Assembly: GCF_000143535.2 (NCBI RefSeq)
Contig: NC_037312.1
Location: forward strand, 310,001-374,000
DNA length: 64,000 nucleotides
Source: Botrytis cinerea B05.10
Lineage: Eukaryota; Ascomycota; Leotiomycetes; Helotiales; Sclerotiniaceae
Reading direction: 5' to 3'
Below are positions 32,594 through 42,601 of the stretch, in pieces. Made by a program: the position numbers and the translations under genes. Numbering within the stretch: position 1 is the first letter of the stretch; the number at the start of each line of letters is the position of its first letter. The notes under the pieces are model-generated. The model saw only the letters and a program-made list of their open reading frames with translations, did not search any database and was not told where the DNA came from.

Positions 32594-32962
32594 ATGCTCC
32601 GAGGTACCCAATCCCGAAAACGTGATCTTGTGGCCGCCGGACTACTCGATGGGTCGCCATATCAGAAGAAGCTTAAAACAGATGCAAACAGAATATTGTA
32701 TAACCAAATCGAAGCAGGTGTACACGACATGTTGTCTGGCATGATCGAGGCAGAGAAGGACAAGGAGGTAACGGAAAAATTGAAGTTGACGAGGGAAAAG
32801 AAAGCAGAGAATAAGATAAACCGTGGAGACTGGGTTGAAAGACGTCGTTGCTATTCTTGTTTTGTTACAATTCCTTCGAAGGACATATATGAAAAGTGTG
32901 AAAGGGATAAGAAAGAACAAAAGAAAGATTTGCCGGAGAATTGCAAGGTATGCGAAAAATGA
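32594..32962 (+). CDS. Small hypothetical protein with paired Cys motifs (uncertain)
   Basis: A 122-codon frame from MLRGTQSRKRD to TGA (an in-frame ATG at 32564 would add ten residues). The protein is highly charged, with a helical Lys/Glu-rich centre (EKDKEVTEKLKLTREKK). The C-terminal 40 residues contain CYSC, a lone Cys, then CKVC at the very end. This spacing could form a small zinc-binding module. No family recognised. Confidence 0.35.
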   Translation: MLRGTQSRKRDLVAAGLLDGSPYQKKLKTDANRILYNQIEAGVHDMLSGMIEAEKDKEVTEKLKLTREKKAENKINRGDWVERRRCYSCFVTIPSKDIYEKCERDKKEQKKDLPENCKVCEK

Positions 32963-33265
32963 TTAGATCAGATTGTGTAAGAGATGAAATTGTGGCTCAG
33001 CGTATGCATTTTCCTCCAAAATATGTTTGGATATAAGCATGAGTGTTGTATACACATCGAGTGATGCTTAATATTTTAAAATAATAAGACACAAGTTGGC
33101 TGTGAAGGCCTCTTCTGTCATATACATCTTCATACGATCCGGCAATAAGAATTTTAAATTGATATCTTGTGCCACCCCTTTCTACTATCCTTCATCTCAA
33201 GATATGTCACGATCTGCAAACAGCGAAAAAAACAACAAGCGGGCTTCAAGGTGATATTGTATGCA

Positions 33266-34828
33266 TTAAATTTTTACTCGCTTTGGCGCATTACCATCAG
33301 TTCCCGAGCTTTTTCGAGAAACAGGCTTGCTATTCTCTTTACCTACAATACCCGGTTTGCCAAACTCTGCTAATACATAAACAACAAAAACACTTCTCTG
33401 TTTAAAATAAACCCCTTTGTTAGATTTAGGATCCAGAGCAACAGTGCGAGCAGCATCACCCAGCTTTATGAAATGCTCCAACAACGACGAACTCATCTCA
33501 GTATCATAGCGCATGTTATCAGCCCATCGAATCTGTTTGGCTATATCTCGAATGAGCCATGAATTTGTCGTCTCCCATAACCCGGAAGTATTACCAGAAT
33601 CGGAGTCATGTGGATCGTAGAAAAACAATGCAGAACACCAGAGTAAAGTAACATCAAATACGCTAGTATTTGATGTACGGATACAATTACCCAGAATTGA
33701 CAACTTGACAATTAAGCGTGTATGACAATGTATATCGAAGTTTATAGGGAATAATGTTTCTGTCCATTTCTCCAATCTCGATTTAAGCATCTGTGATACT
33801 TCTAAATCATAATCGATTTGCTGATTTAGTTCTCGAGAATTCAAATTGGTAAGCTGTTCCATGGCAAGCTGTTCCTCATCCGAATCCACATCGAAGTCTA
33901 TTCTGATATCCTTTTCGATGTCGTCCAAGTTCACTTCGCCACCTGGTGACTCTTCACAGCCAGAGAAAATGCCATGTACCGATGTAGAGTTGGGGCTAAT
34001 TGGAGGTCCAGCCGGTGTTTCTGCAATCGCTTCTTCAAAATTGGTGAGTGATGGCTGAGAAACCTGTGCTTCAGGAGATAGTCGAGTATATGTTGGCGGT
34101 GATTGACGAACCTGCACTTCCGGAGACGACTGAGCATATGCTGGCGGTATTGGATGTTGCTGTTTCTTGTATACGAATTCACTCCATTCTAGTAACATAG
34201 CCCCTTGTTGAAGATACATTTCCTTTAAGTTGCTTTTGCGTGTATCGGTAGCAGTACGAGCGTTGCTAAAATGTGTACGAAGTTTTTCTAGGTCCACTTT
34301 CGCATAAGTACTTGCCCTTATATATACACTAAAGATTGTAGCATTAGATAGAGACTCAAGGCCACGAATCAATGTGTTTGTAGTTGTAGTGTGAGGTCTA
34401 ATCGCAGTGGTTTTCTTTTCTGTAACAACGAATCCTTTGGTGATCAGATTGAATTGTAGAAGGAAAACATGTTGTGCATTGGTCAAGCCAGCGTCGTGAA
34501 TAGCAGAAGCATCATGAGATAAACTATCGATACTCGATATTGAAAAGGGCGTGGAAGCGTTTGTAAAGTCGGCATCTGGAGGAACAACTAATGATATTTC
34601 TATCTGTCGTTTCTTACCAGCAAGCTTAACAAATACGCGAAGCTTAAAATGAATATGAATTTGCCCTTCCACATCACGATATACAACCATGAAAAAATCA
34701 GATCTCTGCTTGTTGGTATGCAAGCAAGAACCTAATGTGAATGTTGTACCTGATTGATCGATCCATTTTACAAATACCCTTTCGTCAAGGAGCTTTTCTA
34801 GCCGAAGTTTCTCGATTGGAACCGACAT
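33266..34828 (-). CDS. 520-residue orphan protein
   Basis: Single exon, start MSVPIEKLRLEKLL. I do not recognise any domain. The N-terminal 200 residues look globular (alternating hydrophobic strands, for example FFMVVYRDVEGQIHIHFKLR). Residues about 225-265 are Pro/Ser-rich with a duplicated unit (YAQSSPEVQVRQSPP / YTRLSPEAQVSQPS). An acidic linker follows, and the C-terminal 180 residues again look folded (RLIVKLSILGNC, LLWCSALFFYDP). The tail is basic (KPVSRKSS...PKRVKI), a plausible nuclear signal. Long, intronless and with codon content like its neighbours, so probably real. A minisatellite lies about 160 bp upstream of its start. Confidence 0.6.
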   Translation of the reverse strand: MSVPIEKLRLEKLLDERVFVKWIDQSGTTFTLGSCLHTNKQRSDFFMVVYRDVEGQIHIHFKLRVFVKLAGKKRQIEISLVVPPDADFTNASTPFSISSIDSLSHDASAIHDAGLTNAQHVFLLQFNLITKGFVVTEKKTTAIRPHTTTTNTLIRGLESLSNATIFSVYIRASTYAKVDLEKLRTHFSNARTATDTRKSNLKEMYLQQGAMLLEWSEFVYKKQQHPIPPAYAQSSPEVQVRQSPPTYTRLSPEAQVSQPSLTNFEEAIAETPAGPPISPNSTSVHGIFSGCEESPGGEVNLDDIEKDIRIDFDVDSDEEQLAMEQLTNLNSRELNQQIDYDLEVSQMLKSRLEKWTETLFPINFDIHCHTRLIVKLSILGNCIRTSNTSVFDVTLLWCSALFFYDPHDSDSGNTSGLWETTNSWLIRDIAKQIRWADNMRYDTEMSSSLLEHFIKLGDAARTVALDPKSNKGVYFKQRSVFVVYVLAEFGKPGIVGKENSKPVSRKSSGTDGNAPKRVKI

Positions 34829-34985
34829 ATCTTATTCCTACAATCACAATTAGCGATAAAACGTGGTGAACGAATAATTGCATTTGAAAAATGCTAGCCC
34901 ACACTTGATGTGTGATTCCCACCCACCCAGGCTATAGAGCAGCCTTGACTCTTTGAACAAAATGAGATGTAGAAGTGATCCAGAA

Positions 34986-35285
34986 AGTAAATACTGAACG
35001 GAACCGCTGCTAGGGTTTTTCCTAAACAGCAGATACTGAAGAATATAACCGCTGCCAGGATTTTTCTCAAACAGCAGACACTGAAGAATATAACCGCTGC
35101 CAGGGTTTTTCTTAAACAGCAGATACTGAAGAATATAACCGCTGCCAGGGCTTTTCTCAAACAGCAGATACTGAAGAACGGAACCGCTGCCAGGATTTTT
35201 CTTAAACAGTAGAAACTGAAGAATATAACCGCTATCAGGGTTTTTCTTAAACAGTAGAAACTGAAGAACACAACCGCTATCAGGA
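34986..35285. repeat. 45-bp minisatellite, about 6.6 units
   Basis: Units starting CCGCTGC or CCGCTAT recur exactly every 45 bp at 35004, 35049, 35094, 35139, 35184, 35229 and 35274. Unit body: GGGTTTTTCTTAAACAGCAG then ATACTGAAGAATATAA. Because 45 is a multiple of three, two minus-strand frames stay open and read as 15-residue repeats (LLFKKNPGSGYILQY and AAVIFFSICCLRKTL). It lies in the upstream region of the 520-residue gene. Confidence 0.95.
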
Positions 35286-35368
35286 TATCCCAAGCAGCAA
35301 ATACCGCCCGATACACTTCTTGTACACCACGCAACGTAGGAGCGATTCTATTTGGAAAGTCTGTGCTT

Positions 35369-35406
35369 GTATGTATGTATGTATGTATGTATGTATGTAT
35401 GTATGT
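35369..35406. repeat. ATGT tetranucleotide microsatellite
   Basis: About nine perfect GTAT/ATGT units, followed by a G8 run at 35415-35422. Confidence 0.95.
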
Positions 35407-35599
35407 TCGAACGGGGGGGGGAGGTCGGGTTAACGATAGAAGGATAGCGATAGAAGAGCGATGGTCGTGTGTTCGGACGGGGCACCGGTAAGAAGCATGG
35501 CGCGACGCAAGAGGGAGAGGGACGGGAGTAGAGGGATATGAAGCGATCGACAGGAAACAGGAATGGAGGAGGGAAGAGAAAGCGTGCGAAATTTGCAAT

Positions 35600-35744
35600 A
35601 TGGACGGATGGACGGACGGACGGACGTCGAGAGAAAAAGATGGCAAAAGACGAGAGAGGAGATGGAATCAGTCAGTCAAGAACGGGCCACCTATCATTTC
35701 GCGCACGGGCCACACACCACCCACCACCCACCACCCACCAACAC
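35600..35744. repeat. GGAC and CCACCCA low-complexity tracts
   Basis: Tandem GGACGGAC at 35602-35627 and a CCACCCACCA run at 35714-35743. Both sit in an intergenic stretch with no supported gene. Confidence 0.75.
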
Positions 35745-35817
35745 TCCGAAGTGCATTTCGACTTTTCACCATCGATGATACGAGGATTGGATCGACAGAG
35801 TGTTACTGTACAGAGAT

Positions 35818-36059
35818 GTATATAAATATAAATATAAATATAAATATAAATATAAATATAAATATAAATATAAATATAAATATAAATATAAATATAAATA
35901 TAAATATAAATATAAATATAAATATAAATATAAATATAAATATAAATATAAATATAAATATAATATAAATATAAATATAAATATAAATATAAATATAAAT
36001 ATAAATATAAATATAAATATAAATATAAATATAAATATAAATATAAATATAAATATAAA
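35818..36059. repeat. TATAAA hexanucleotide array, about 40 units
   Basis: Near-perfect TATAAA repetition over about 240 bp with a single phase slip near 35962-35970. It lies between the 520-residue gene and the coiled-coil gene. Confidence 0.98.
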
Positions 36060-36692
36060 CAAATATCCGAGGAGAAATAATAAAAATTCCTTATCTACGC
36101 GTGTGTGCGTGTGAGAGAAAGCATGTAAACTACCAAGTCCCATAGAAAGCAAGCAGTCAAAAAGAACCAGAGATACAATCGAGAAGAATTCATGATATAC
36201 TATCCTTTGATCTATTTACTTAGTTATTTACGGTGGAATACTCTCACACTCATAATGTACCACACAATACTCTGCTACCCTGATATCTGACCATCAAAAC
36301 TACCCTTTCCATCCACCTCCCCTCCACCCCCCCTCCAACTTCCAAACACAAAAAAAAAACCACCCAACAAAAGAAATGAAACGGATATTCTTAGAGAGTG
36401 ACCCAACCCAACCCAAACCATTCATAAATCATAAACCCACCCCAAATCCAGCCAGCACATGCCGAGCCCTCTCCTTTCCAAAGACAAAAGACAAGAACTC
36501 CGGTGCTAAGAGGACGGATGGATATATAACTATTTGAACTCCAACGCCCTTGCTCCGTGCTTCACAATGTACTGTCCACCCATTCCATCCCAAGATATTA
36601 CCAGAAAATTTAAACACCCTCCAGAGCCCAAACCCTAGTCATTCTACCTGAATCTAAACATCTTATCTTTCCTACCCACATCCCTTGACCTA
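36060..36692. other. 3' flank of the coiled-coil gene
   Basis: Pyrimidine/A-rich sequence with C-runs and an A9 run near 36350. No coding content recognised. Confidence 0.4.
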
Positions 36693-38492
36693 CTAAGATC
36701 TCCCTTGGCTTCGTCCCCTAACTGGTGTTCCAGTAGCAGCTGGTGCACTTATATCTCTCCTCGATCCACCCTCTACCATCTGCTTTCTCGGAGTCATCTT
36801 GCCTTCTGCCAAACTTCTAGCTCTACCTCTTCTTTCTCTAATCATAGCCAATGCTTCTTCTCTTGATACTGTTGCTGTCAAAGCTGGATCGATTGTACCA
36901 TTTGGGAGAGTGAGGGATTTTGGTGTACTTGGTGCGAATTCGATTTTTTGTTCTTCTGAGGGAGAAGCAAGTGGAATACGGGTTGTGGTTGACACTGTGT
37001 GAAAAGTAGGTTCGTGGTCATGTTCGTGGTCATGTTCGTGGTCATGTTCGCGATCTTCATGTCGATGGATTTGGGGGTGATGAATTGTGGTTGAAGTGGA
37101 ACCGCTTAGATCTTCAGGATCAGTTTCGCCTCTGACTTCATTTTCAGGGAAATTGATCGGACTTTGACGTGATCTGGTGGCTTTTGGACTGGTTGCTTCA
37201 TCAAAGATAGAGAGTAAAGAAGTATTGGTATCGGAAATGAGAGCCGCAGTTGGTGGATCGTGTGACGGGGTTACTTCTCTTCGTTGTTGAGTAGAAGTTT
37301 CCGGTGTTTGTTCGAATTGCATTTTGGTGTCCAAGGATGTATTCTCGACTGGTTCTGCTGCGGTTTCTTCAGGCACAGATTTGAAGATACCTTCAGATGG
37401 TACGAAGACTGTATTTGTTTTTTGAGTTTTGGATTGTCTTGTAGACTCGTCACGATGTTCTTGTGTATCGGTTGACTTTCTTTTGTTGGATTTTGGTTCG
37501 CATACATGTATGCTAGATTCCATCTCCAAAAATTCGACTTGATCAAGGGCTCGGTTTGCTCTTTGAATTTCCCAATCCAATTTGCGCCTAAGCTCATCAA
37601 GCTCCTCCTGACCAGCGCCAGATGCCAATGCCATAGCATCTATGGATTTTCGATCATTCTTTGGTGATGGAAATTCGTCCTTGGTAGATTGCGGTAATGG
37701 TATATGTCCTTCTGCTGCAATTCTGGCGATTTCTTCGTTCTTGGCGATCGTCTTGAATGCATCCCTCTCCTGTTCAACCAACTGAATCTTCTCTTGTAGT
37801 CTTGTCAACTTTTCTTGCACTTCAACGAGCTGATATTTTGCTGTAAATGCTTCTTGTTCCCTCTTCACACTTCTTGCTTTTTCTTGTTCCAAACCACCTT
37901 GAACCATCCTTAACGTATCCCTTGAAGATTTGAGTTCTTCTTGTAATTTGACAACGACGGATTGTGATTTGAAACCCTCCTTTCGAGCTCTTCGAATTTC
38001 CTTTTCCCATAATGCCTGTGTATGCGAATGTGTTTCCTTGGCTCGACCATAATTTTCCTAACAGATGAGGGTTAGCCGCTGACCGGAATGACGCGCATAT
38101 TGATAACATACCATGACACTTTCAAGTCTTTCTCCGACCTTTCTTTCTCGTTCTTTTCCTTCCTCGACTTGTCTCCTTAAAATCCTAGCCTCATCCCTAT
38201 ATCTGCGCATTTCACTCTCCGCCTCTTCTCTCCCAACCATGGCGCGCTTCAAAGCCGCATCATTTGCCTTTCTTTCCAACTGTTTCCCTTGATAAGCCAG
38301 AGAATTGAATTGAGCAATCTTCTCGTTGACTGAACTATCTCTTGAATGTTTACTCGACTTCGAACCCTTCTCTGTGGCGGTAGGAGATGTCGGTAGATCC
38401 CATTGTTTTTGTTGATTGGCACGTTCAGGAGAGATTTGATCTAATGGAGATCCTGGAGGACAGTTCTCTGTGAGTTTTTTGGGTGAATCCAT
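36693..38492 (-). CDS. Coiled-coil protein, possibly TinC/NIMA-interacting type
   Basis: Two exons, 38492-38112 and 38057-36693 (1746 nt, 581 residues), with a 54-bp intron. The N-terminus MDSPKKLTENCPPGSPLDQI is followed by an almost continuous coiled coil from about residue 57 to 300, rich in Glu, Arg and Gln (REEAESEMRRYRDEARILRR). The rest is Ser/Thr/Pro-rich and probably disordered. It holds an EHDHEHDHEHDHE tract near residue 465 and a basic C-terminus with REEALAMIRERRGRARSLAE. This layout resembles the filamentous-fungal NIMA-interacting TinC-like proteins that act at spindle pole bodies; that assignment is from memory of the family and is tentative. It could simply be a structural coiled-coil protein. 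Confidence 0.7.
37011..37055 (-). repeat. 12-bp in-frame repeat encoding DHEH
   Basis: Three near-perfect GTCATGTTCGTG units within the coiled-coil gene encode the His/Glu/Asp tract. Confidence 0.85.
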
Positions 38493-38991
38493 GATAGGAT
38501 TTGAGTCAGGATCAAGTGGAATGAATTTGATTGTAGAACCAGAAATCTATCAGTCAGGATGATGTCTTGAAAAAGAATTGTACAAACTCTGACATTAAGT
38601 TTATGGAGATATTATTGTAAATTGTGGTCCGAGTTTGGATTGTTTACATCACTCACTAATGCTTATCTTGGTTAGTGTGGTTACCCGGGGAACAAAGATG
38701 ACTAATTTGCAGTCGAGATAGTACATAGATATGAAGAAAGATGGGATGAAATATAGTCGAGAGCGAAGAGAATAAGTGATTGGTAGGTATAATGAGCAAC
38801 CTCAAAGATCTATAAAGAGAGATTTTGTATTTTGTGTTTTAATGCTTATATTCTGATTGGTTCTCTTGTCCAGAACCATTATTATTTGGTAAAATGACAG
38901 TACCTTAGAACCTTCCCCTTGACTTCGAATCTATCGATTATGATGAACACTTGAAGTCGTATTTCCTATATATATCGATCAATCAGAACAT

Positions 38992-39318
38992 GACGCTCCG
39001 CTAGGCCACTGCCGTGGAGGCTTCTTCGCTTCGCTCTAAAGAAGATATATGTGACAGTAGGTACTTTCTGTTAGTAGATGATGCTCCCCAGGTCGAACTC
39101 CGTAATTGACCACTACTCGGTCTCACTGGTATTGTGCTCGAGTGCTTGAAAATAGTCTTGAGGATGGGGCTCTTCCCGAATTGCTTGAAGTTTCCTTAAA
39201 ACAGCATAGTCATTGAGTACATCCTCTCAATGAAATCAAGTATATCAACGCAACTTGATGCTGGCTTCCAATTAGTCTGCCTCCACGGCAGTGGCCCCCG
39301 GAGGGCCAGCGGAGCGTC
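38992..39318. repeat. GC-rich inverted repeat flanking about 257 bp
   Basis: The left arm (38992-39021) matches the inverse of the right arm (39279-39318): GACGCTCCGCT, then GGCCACTGCCGTGGAGGC. The right arm carries ten extra net bases (GGCCCTCCGGG where the left has A). A third, partial copy (GCCCCCGGGGGGCCAGCGG) is at 39454. The arms can fold into hairpins, and a further hairpin CTTCTTCGCTTCG...AAGAAG adjoins the left arm. Surrounding DNA is AT-rich. Confidence 0.7.
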
Positions 39319-40545
39319 TTTTCGAGTTGATCAATCAAGATTGACATAGCAAGCCTTCAAAGCTCTATAACTTGATATACTCGAAAGTCTCTTGAACAAT
39401 TACCTAAAGACATGAATATTCTGCCACCCCCTCCCCCACCCTCCAGCCTTGAAGCCCCCGGGGGGCCAGCGGTGCGTTAGCTCGATGAATTATGTGACTT
39501 CGTTTCTTTTGATCTCAGACTGGAGCTTTCTCGGACGTTAGTCCAAGTTCCTTCCCATGCCAACAGCACTATGTGCTCTCGATCTAACAGAAATTATAGA
39601 AAAGAGATTTCGTCGGGTAGACTCCACAATCTCCAGTCTCTCAATATGATGATTGAGTCCATTGAGTTCATTGGTAAAGATCACAATCTTACCATATGCG
39701 ATCTATTGACCAGTCTCATGATATCCGCAAACCCAAACTACTTACCACTGTATGGCGACTCCTCAATCATGATTGTTCTGTTTCCTCGTATACCAATACC
39801 TCATCAATCACCAACACCACCACTTTTCCAAGCCCACTGATTGACTCGCCAAAAATCAACATACCCACCAACGCATGACATTGCAGTTCAAGCCACCAAT
39901 CAAGTACACTACATACTTTGCAAACAAGGAATTTCTCCTAGAGTGAATGGGAAAAAAAAAAGAAATGGAGACAGAATGAGGGTGATGAAACGTAGAGATG
40001 TTTTATGGAAGAATCCTACAGCTCGATGCAGATGATAATTTTCCGATGATAATACGAGGAATGATCTCAAGGTACTTGTAGAGCAAATGGCAGTGATGTT
40101 GACTATATAGTTGTCTTTCCCGAACCCTTGGTCCTGAAAATGGGTCGAGGTTACCAGACTAGCAGCACCTCGGAAAAGATAGGGTGAGAAGTGCGTAGGC
40201 GAGAGAAGGAATGGGATTTTGTATGGGGGTGGGAGCGAGGCAGAAGCGAAAAAGAGGAAAGAAAAGAAAACATCAACAAGAGAGCGAGGTGCGTACTTGC
40301 TGGCAGATAGGATGGAGAAGGGAGACAAGATAAATCCAATTGAATTGACCTATTATCTCGAGGAGAAATTCGCCACACGATGATTGCAAGCACGCTGTCA
40401 ACGAATAGCCATACAAGAATATAGCTAGCATTGAAGTTTTCTAATATCTTTCCCCGTTTTCCCATTCTATCTAGCCGTATCAATTCTTTGCCGCGATGCA
40501 GTCAACAGCAGCTCACAGCAGCTCCGTCCATGTGCCGCTCTCTTT

Positions 40546-40572
40546 ATCTCTCTCTCTCTTTATATATATATA

Positions 40573-40604
<32 letters not shown>
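40546..40604. repeat. TC / TA / TC compound microsatellite
   Basis: A TC run, then a TA run (about 40560-40575), then about fifteen TC units. It sits some 360 bp upstream of the ADP/ATP carrier start and could lie in the promoter or leader. Confidence 0.9.
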
Positions 40605-40608
<4 letters not shown>

Positions 40609-40964
40609 GTCTATTCGTCTACTCGCCTGCTAGCACGGAATTCGCGATACGTCGTAGTCTGCTTACTCTACAGTAGTGCGGGAGTGCGGGCAGCGGATAC
40701 AAAAGTTAAGGATCGAGAAAAAATTCCTCGCGCCCGGCTCAGCGGCTAAACCCTTTTCGTCGCTAGTTCCCACTTAGCGCACTGTCTCTGTGGGTAATTT
40801 CGGAAGCTGTCCATCTTCACACTTGTTAACATAAAATCTTTTCCTGGGGCCAAAAATACATCAACTCCTTCTTCCCATTCTTCTTCTTGTTTTTCCAACA
40901 TCAACCACCTTAATACCATCTCCTCTCAATCCCTTTCGATCTTCAGATCATCAACACCGTCAAT

Positions 40965-42601
40965 ATGAGCAACTTACCACCAAAGAAGGAGTCCGTCATG
41001 GGCGTGTAAGTCAAGAGTCTTTTCCTGTCCCAGTTTTGGATCCCCTCTTTTGCGTGTGTGAAAGGGTGCGGCCAGGATGGAATTTTGATTGCTTTTCCGG
41101 AATGCCACATCAACAACGATGTCGACATGGAATCGAAAGATGTCACAAGAAAGAGATCAATTGGGATATTTCGAATATCGTCCAGATCTTGCTTATCCCA
41201 CATCACGAAACCTGAAAGTTGTCGTTGTGGATCAATGGCATTCTCGATCAAGCAAATCTTCCATTTTGGCCCCGAGTTCACACAAACCACATCTGTGCAA
41301 GTCAACCATGATACTGACAATATGTTTTATAGTCCACCTTTCGTCATTGACTTCTTGAGTACGTTTATCCCCTCCCTTCGAAATCGACAAATTGTACAAC
41401 ATCTCCCGACGGGGAATTTGAGATAATGCGGGATTTCGGAGGGGTATGATAGAATTTTCACAATACTGATTTGTGCGATAGTGGGTGGTGTTTCCGCTGC
41501 CGTCTCCAAGACCGCTGCTGCTCCCATCGAGCGTGTCAAGCTCTTGATCCAAAACCAGGTATGTCCACATTAATTTTTTCTTTTACCCTCTATTCTTTCA
41601 GATGCTACAATTTGCACATGCATATGTGCAGATTGAAGTAATGCACAATTTCCATTCCTTCGGGTGTCTGCAAACATGGAAAATCATTATCCCGAAAAGC
41701 AATCCATCCCACATTTCAATCTACATTTACTAATTCAATCGTTTTACAGGATGAGATGTTGAAGACTGGTCGTCTTGACCGTAAATACGATGGTATCGTT
41801 GAGTGCTTCAAGCGTACCACCGCACAAGAAGGTGTTGCCTCCTTATGGAGAGGTAACACTGCCAACGTTATCCGTTACTTCCCTACACAAGCCTTGAACT
41901 TCGCTTTCCGTGATACCTACAAGTCGATGTTCAACTTCAAGAAGGACCGTGATGGATATGCTAAGTGGATGGCCGGTAACTTGGCTTCCGGTGGTGTAAG
42001 TTTATTACTCGAATTCTTTCATGCACACAATAGCTAACTAAATCAAAAGGCTGCTGGTGCCACTTCCCTCCTCTTCGTCTACTCCCTCGATTACGCCCGT
42101 ACCCGTCTTGCCAACGACAACAAGAACGCCAAGACCGGTGGTGACCGTCAATTCAACGGTTTGGTCGATGTTTACAAGAAGACCCTCGCTTCCGATGGTA
42201 TTGCCGGTCTCTACCGTGGTTTCGGTCCTTCCGTTGCTGGTATCGTCGTTTACCGTGGTCTCTACTTCGGTATGTACGATTCCATCAAGCCAGTCCTCCT
42301 TGTTGGACCTCTTGAGGGTAACTTCCTTGCATCCTTCTTGCTCGGATGGACCGTCACCACTGGTGCCGGTATCGCCTCTTACCCATTGGACACCATCCGT
42401 CGTCGTATGATGATGACTTCTGGTGAGGCCGTTAAGTACAAGTCTTCCTTGGATGCTGGTCGTCAAATCGTTGCCAAGGAGGGAGTTAAGTCTCTCTTCA
42501 AGGGTGCTGGTGCCAACATTCTCCGTGGTGTTGCAGGTGCCGGTGTCTTGTCCATCTACGATCAAATGCAAGTCTTGATGTTCGGAAAGGCATTCAAGTA
42601 A
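40965..42601 (+). CDS. Mitochondrial ADP/ATP carrier
   Basis: Five exons: 40965-41005, 41333-41358, 41482-41558, 41750-41995 and 42050-42601 (942 nt, 313 residues). This is the inner-membrane antiporter that exchanges matrix ATP for cytosolic ADP. The diagnostic nucleotide-carrier signature RRRMMM is at residues 247-252. The three repeats carry the PxDxxRxR-type motifs ([30 protein letters not shown]). The first three exons are very short (41, 26 and 77 nt) and hold the N-terminal [14 protein letters not shown] and VPPFVIDFL segments. Codon use is strongly biased to C-ending and GGT/GCC codons, as expected of a highly expressed gene. The long first intron (327 bp) in such genes often contributes to expression; that is inference. 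No upstream presequence, as is normal for the family. Confidence 0.97.

Larger units (their letters stand above)
38493..40964. other. Intergenic region with GC-rich inverted repeat
   Basis: A 2.5-kb divergent spacer between the coiled-coil and ADP/ATP carrier genes. No supported gene. It contains the inverted repeat listed separately, a TC/TA microsatellite near its right end, and a related third GC-rich block at 39454-39478. Confidence 0.5.

Noticed and set aside
34894..35646. 250-codon minus-strand frame
   Set aside because: Its length comes from the 45-bp minisatellite and low-complexity flanks being open in two frames; no independent coding evidence.
35766..36152. Open frames of 104-128 codons on both strands
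   Set aside because: Pure translation of the TATAAA hexanucleotide array.
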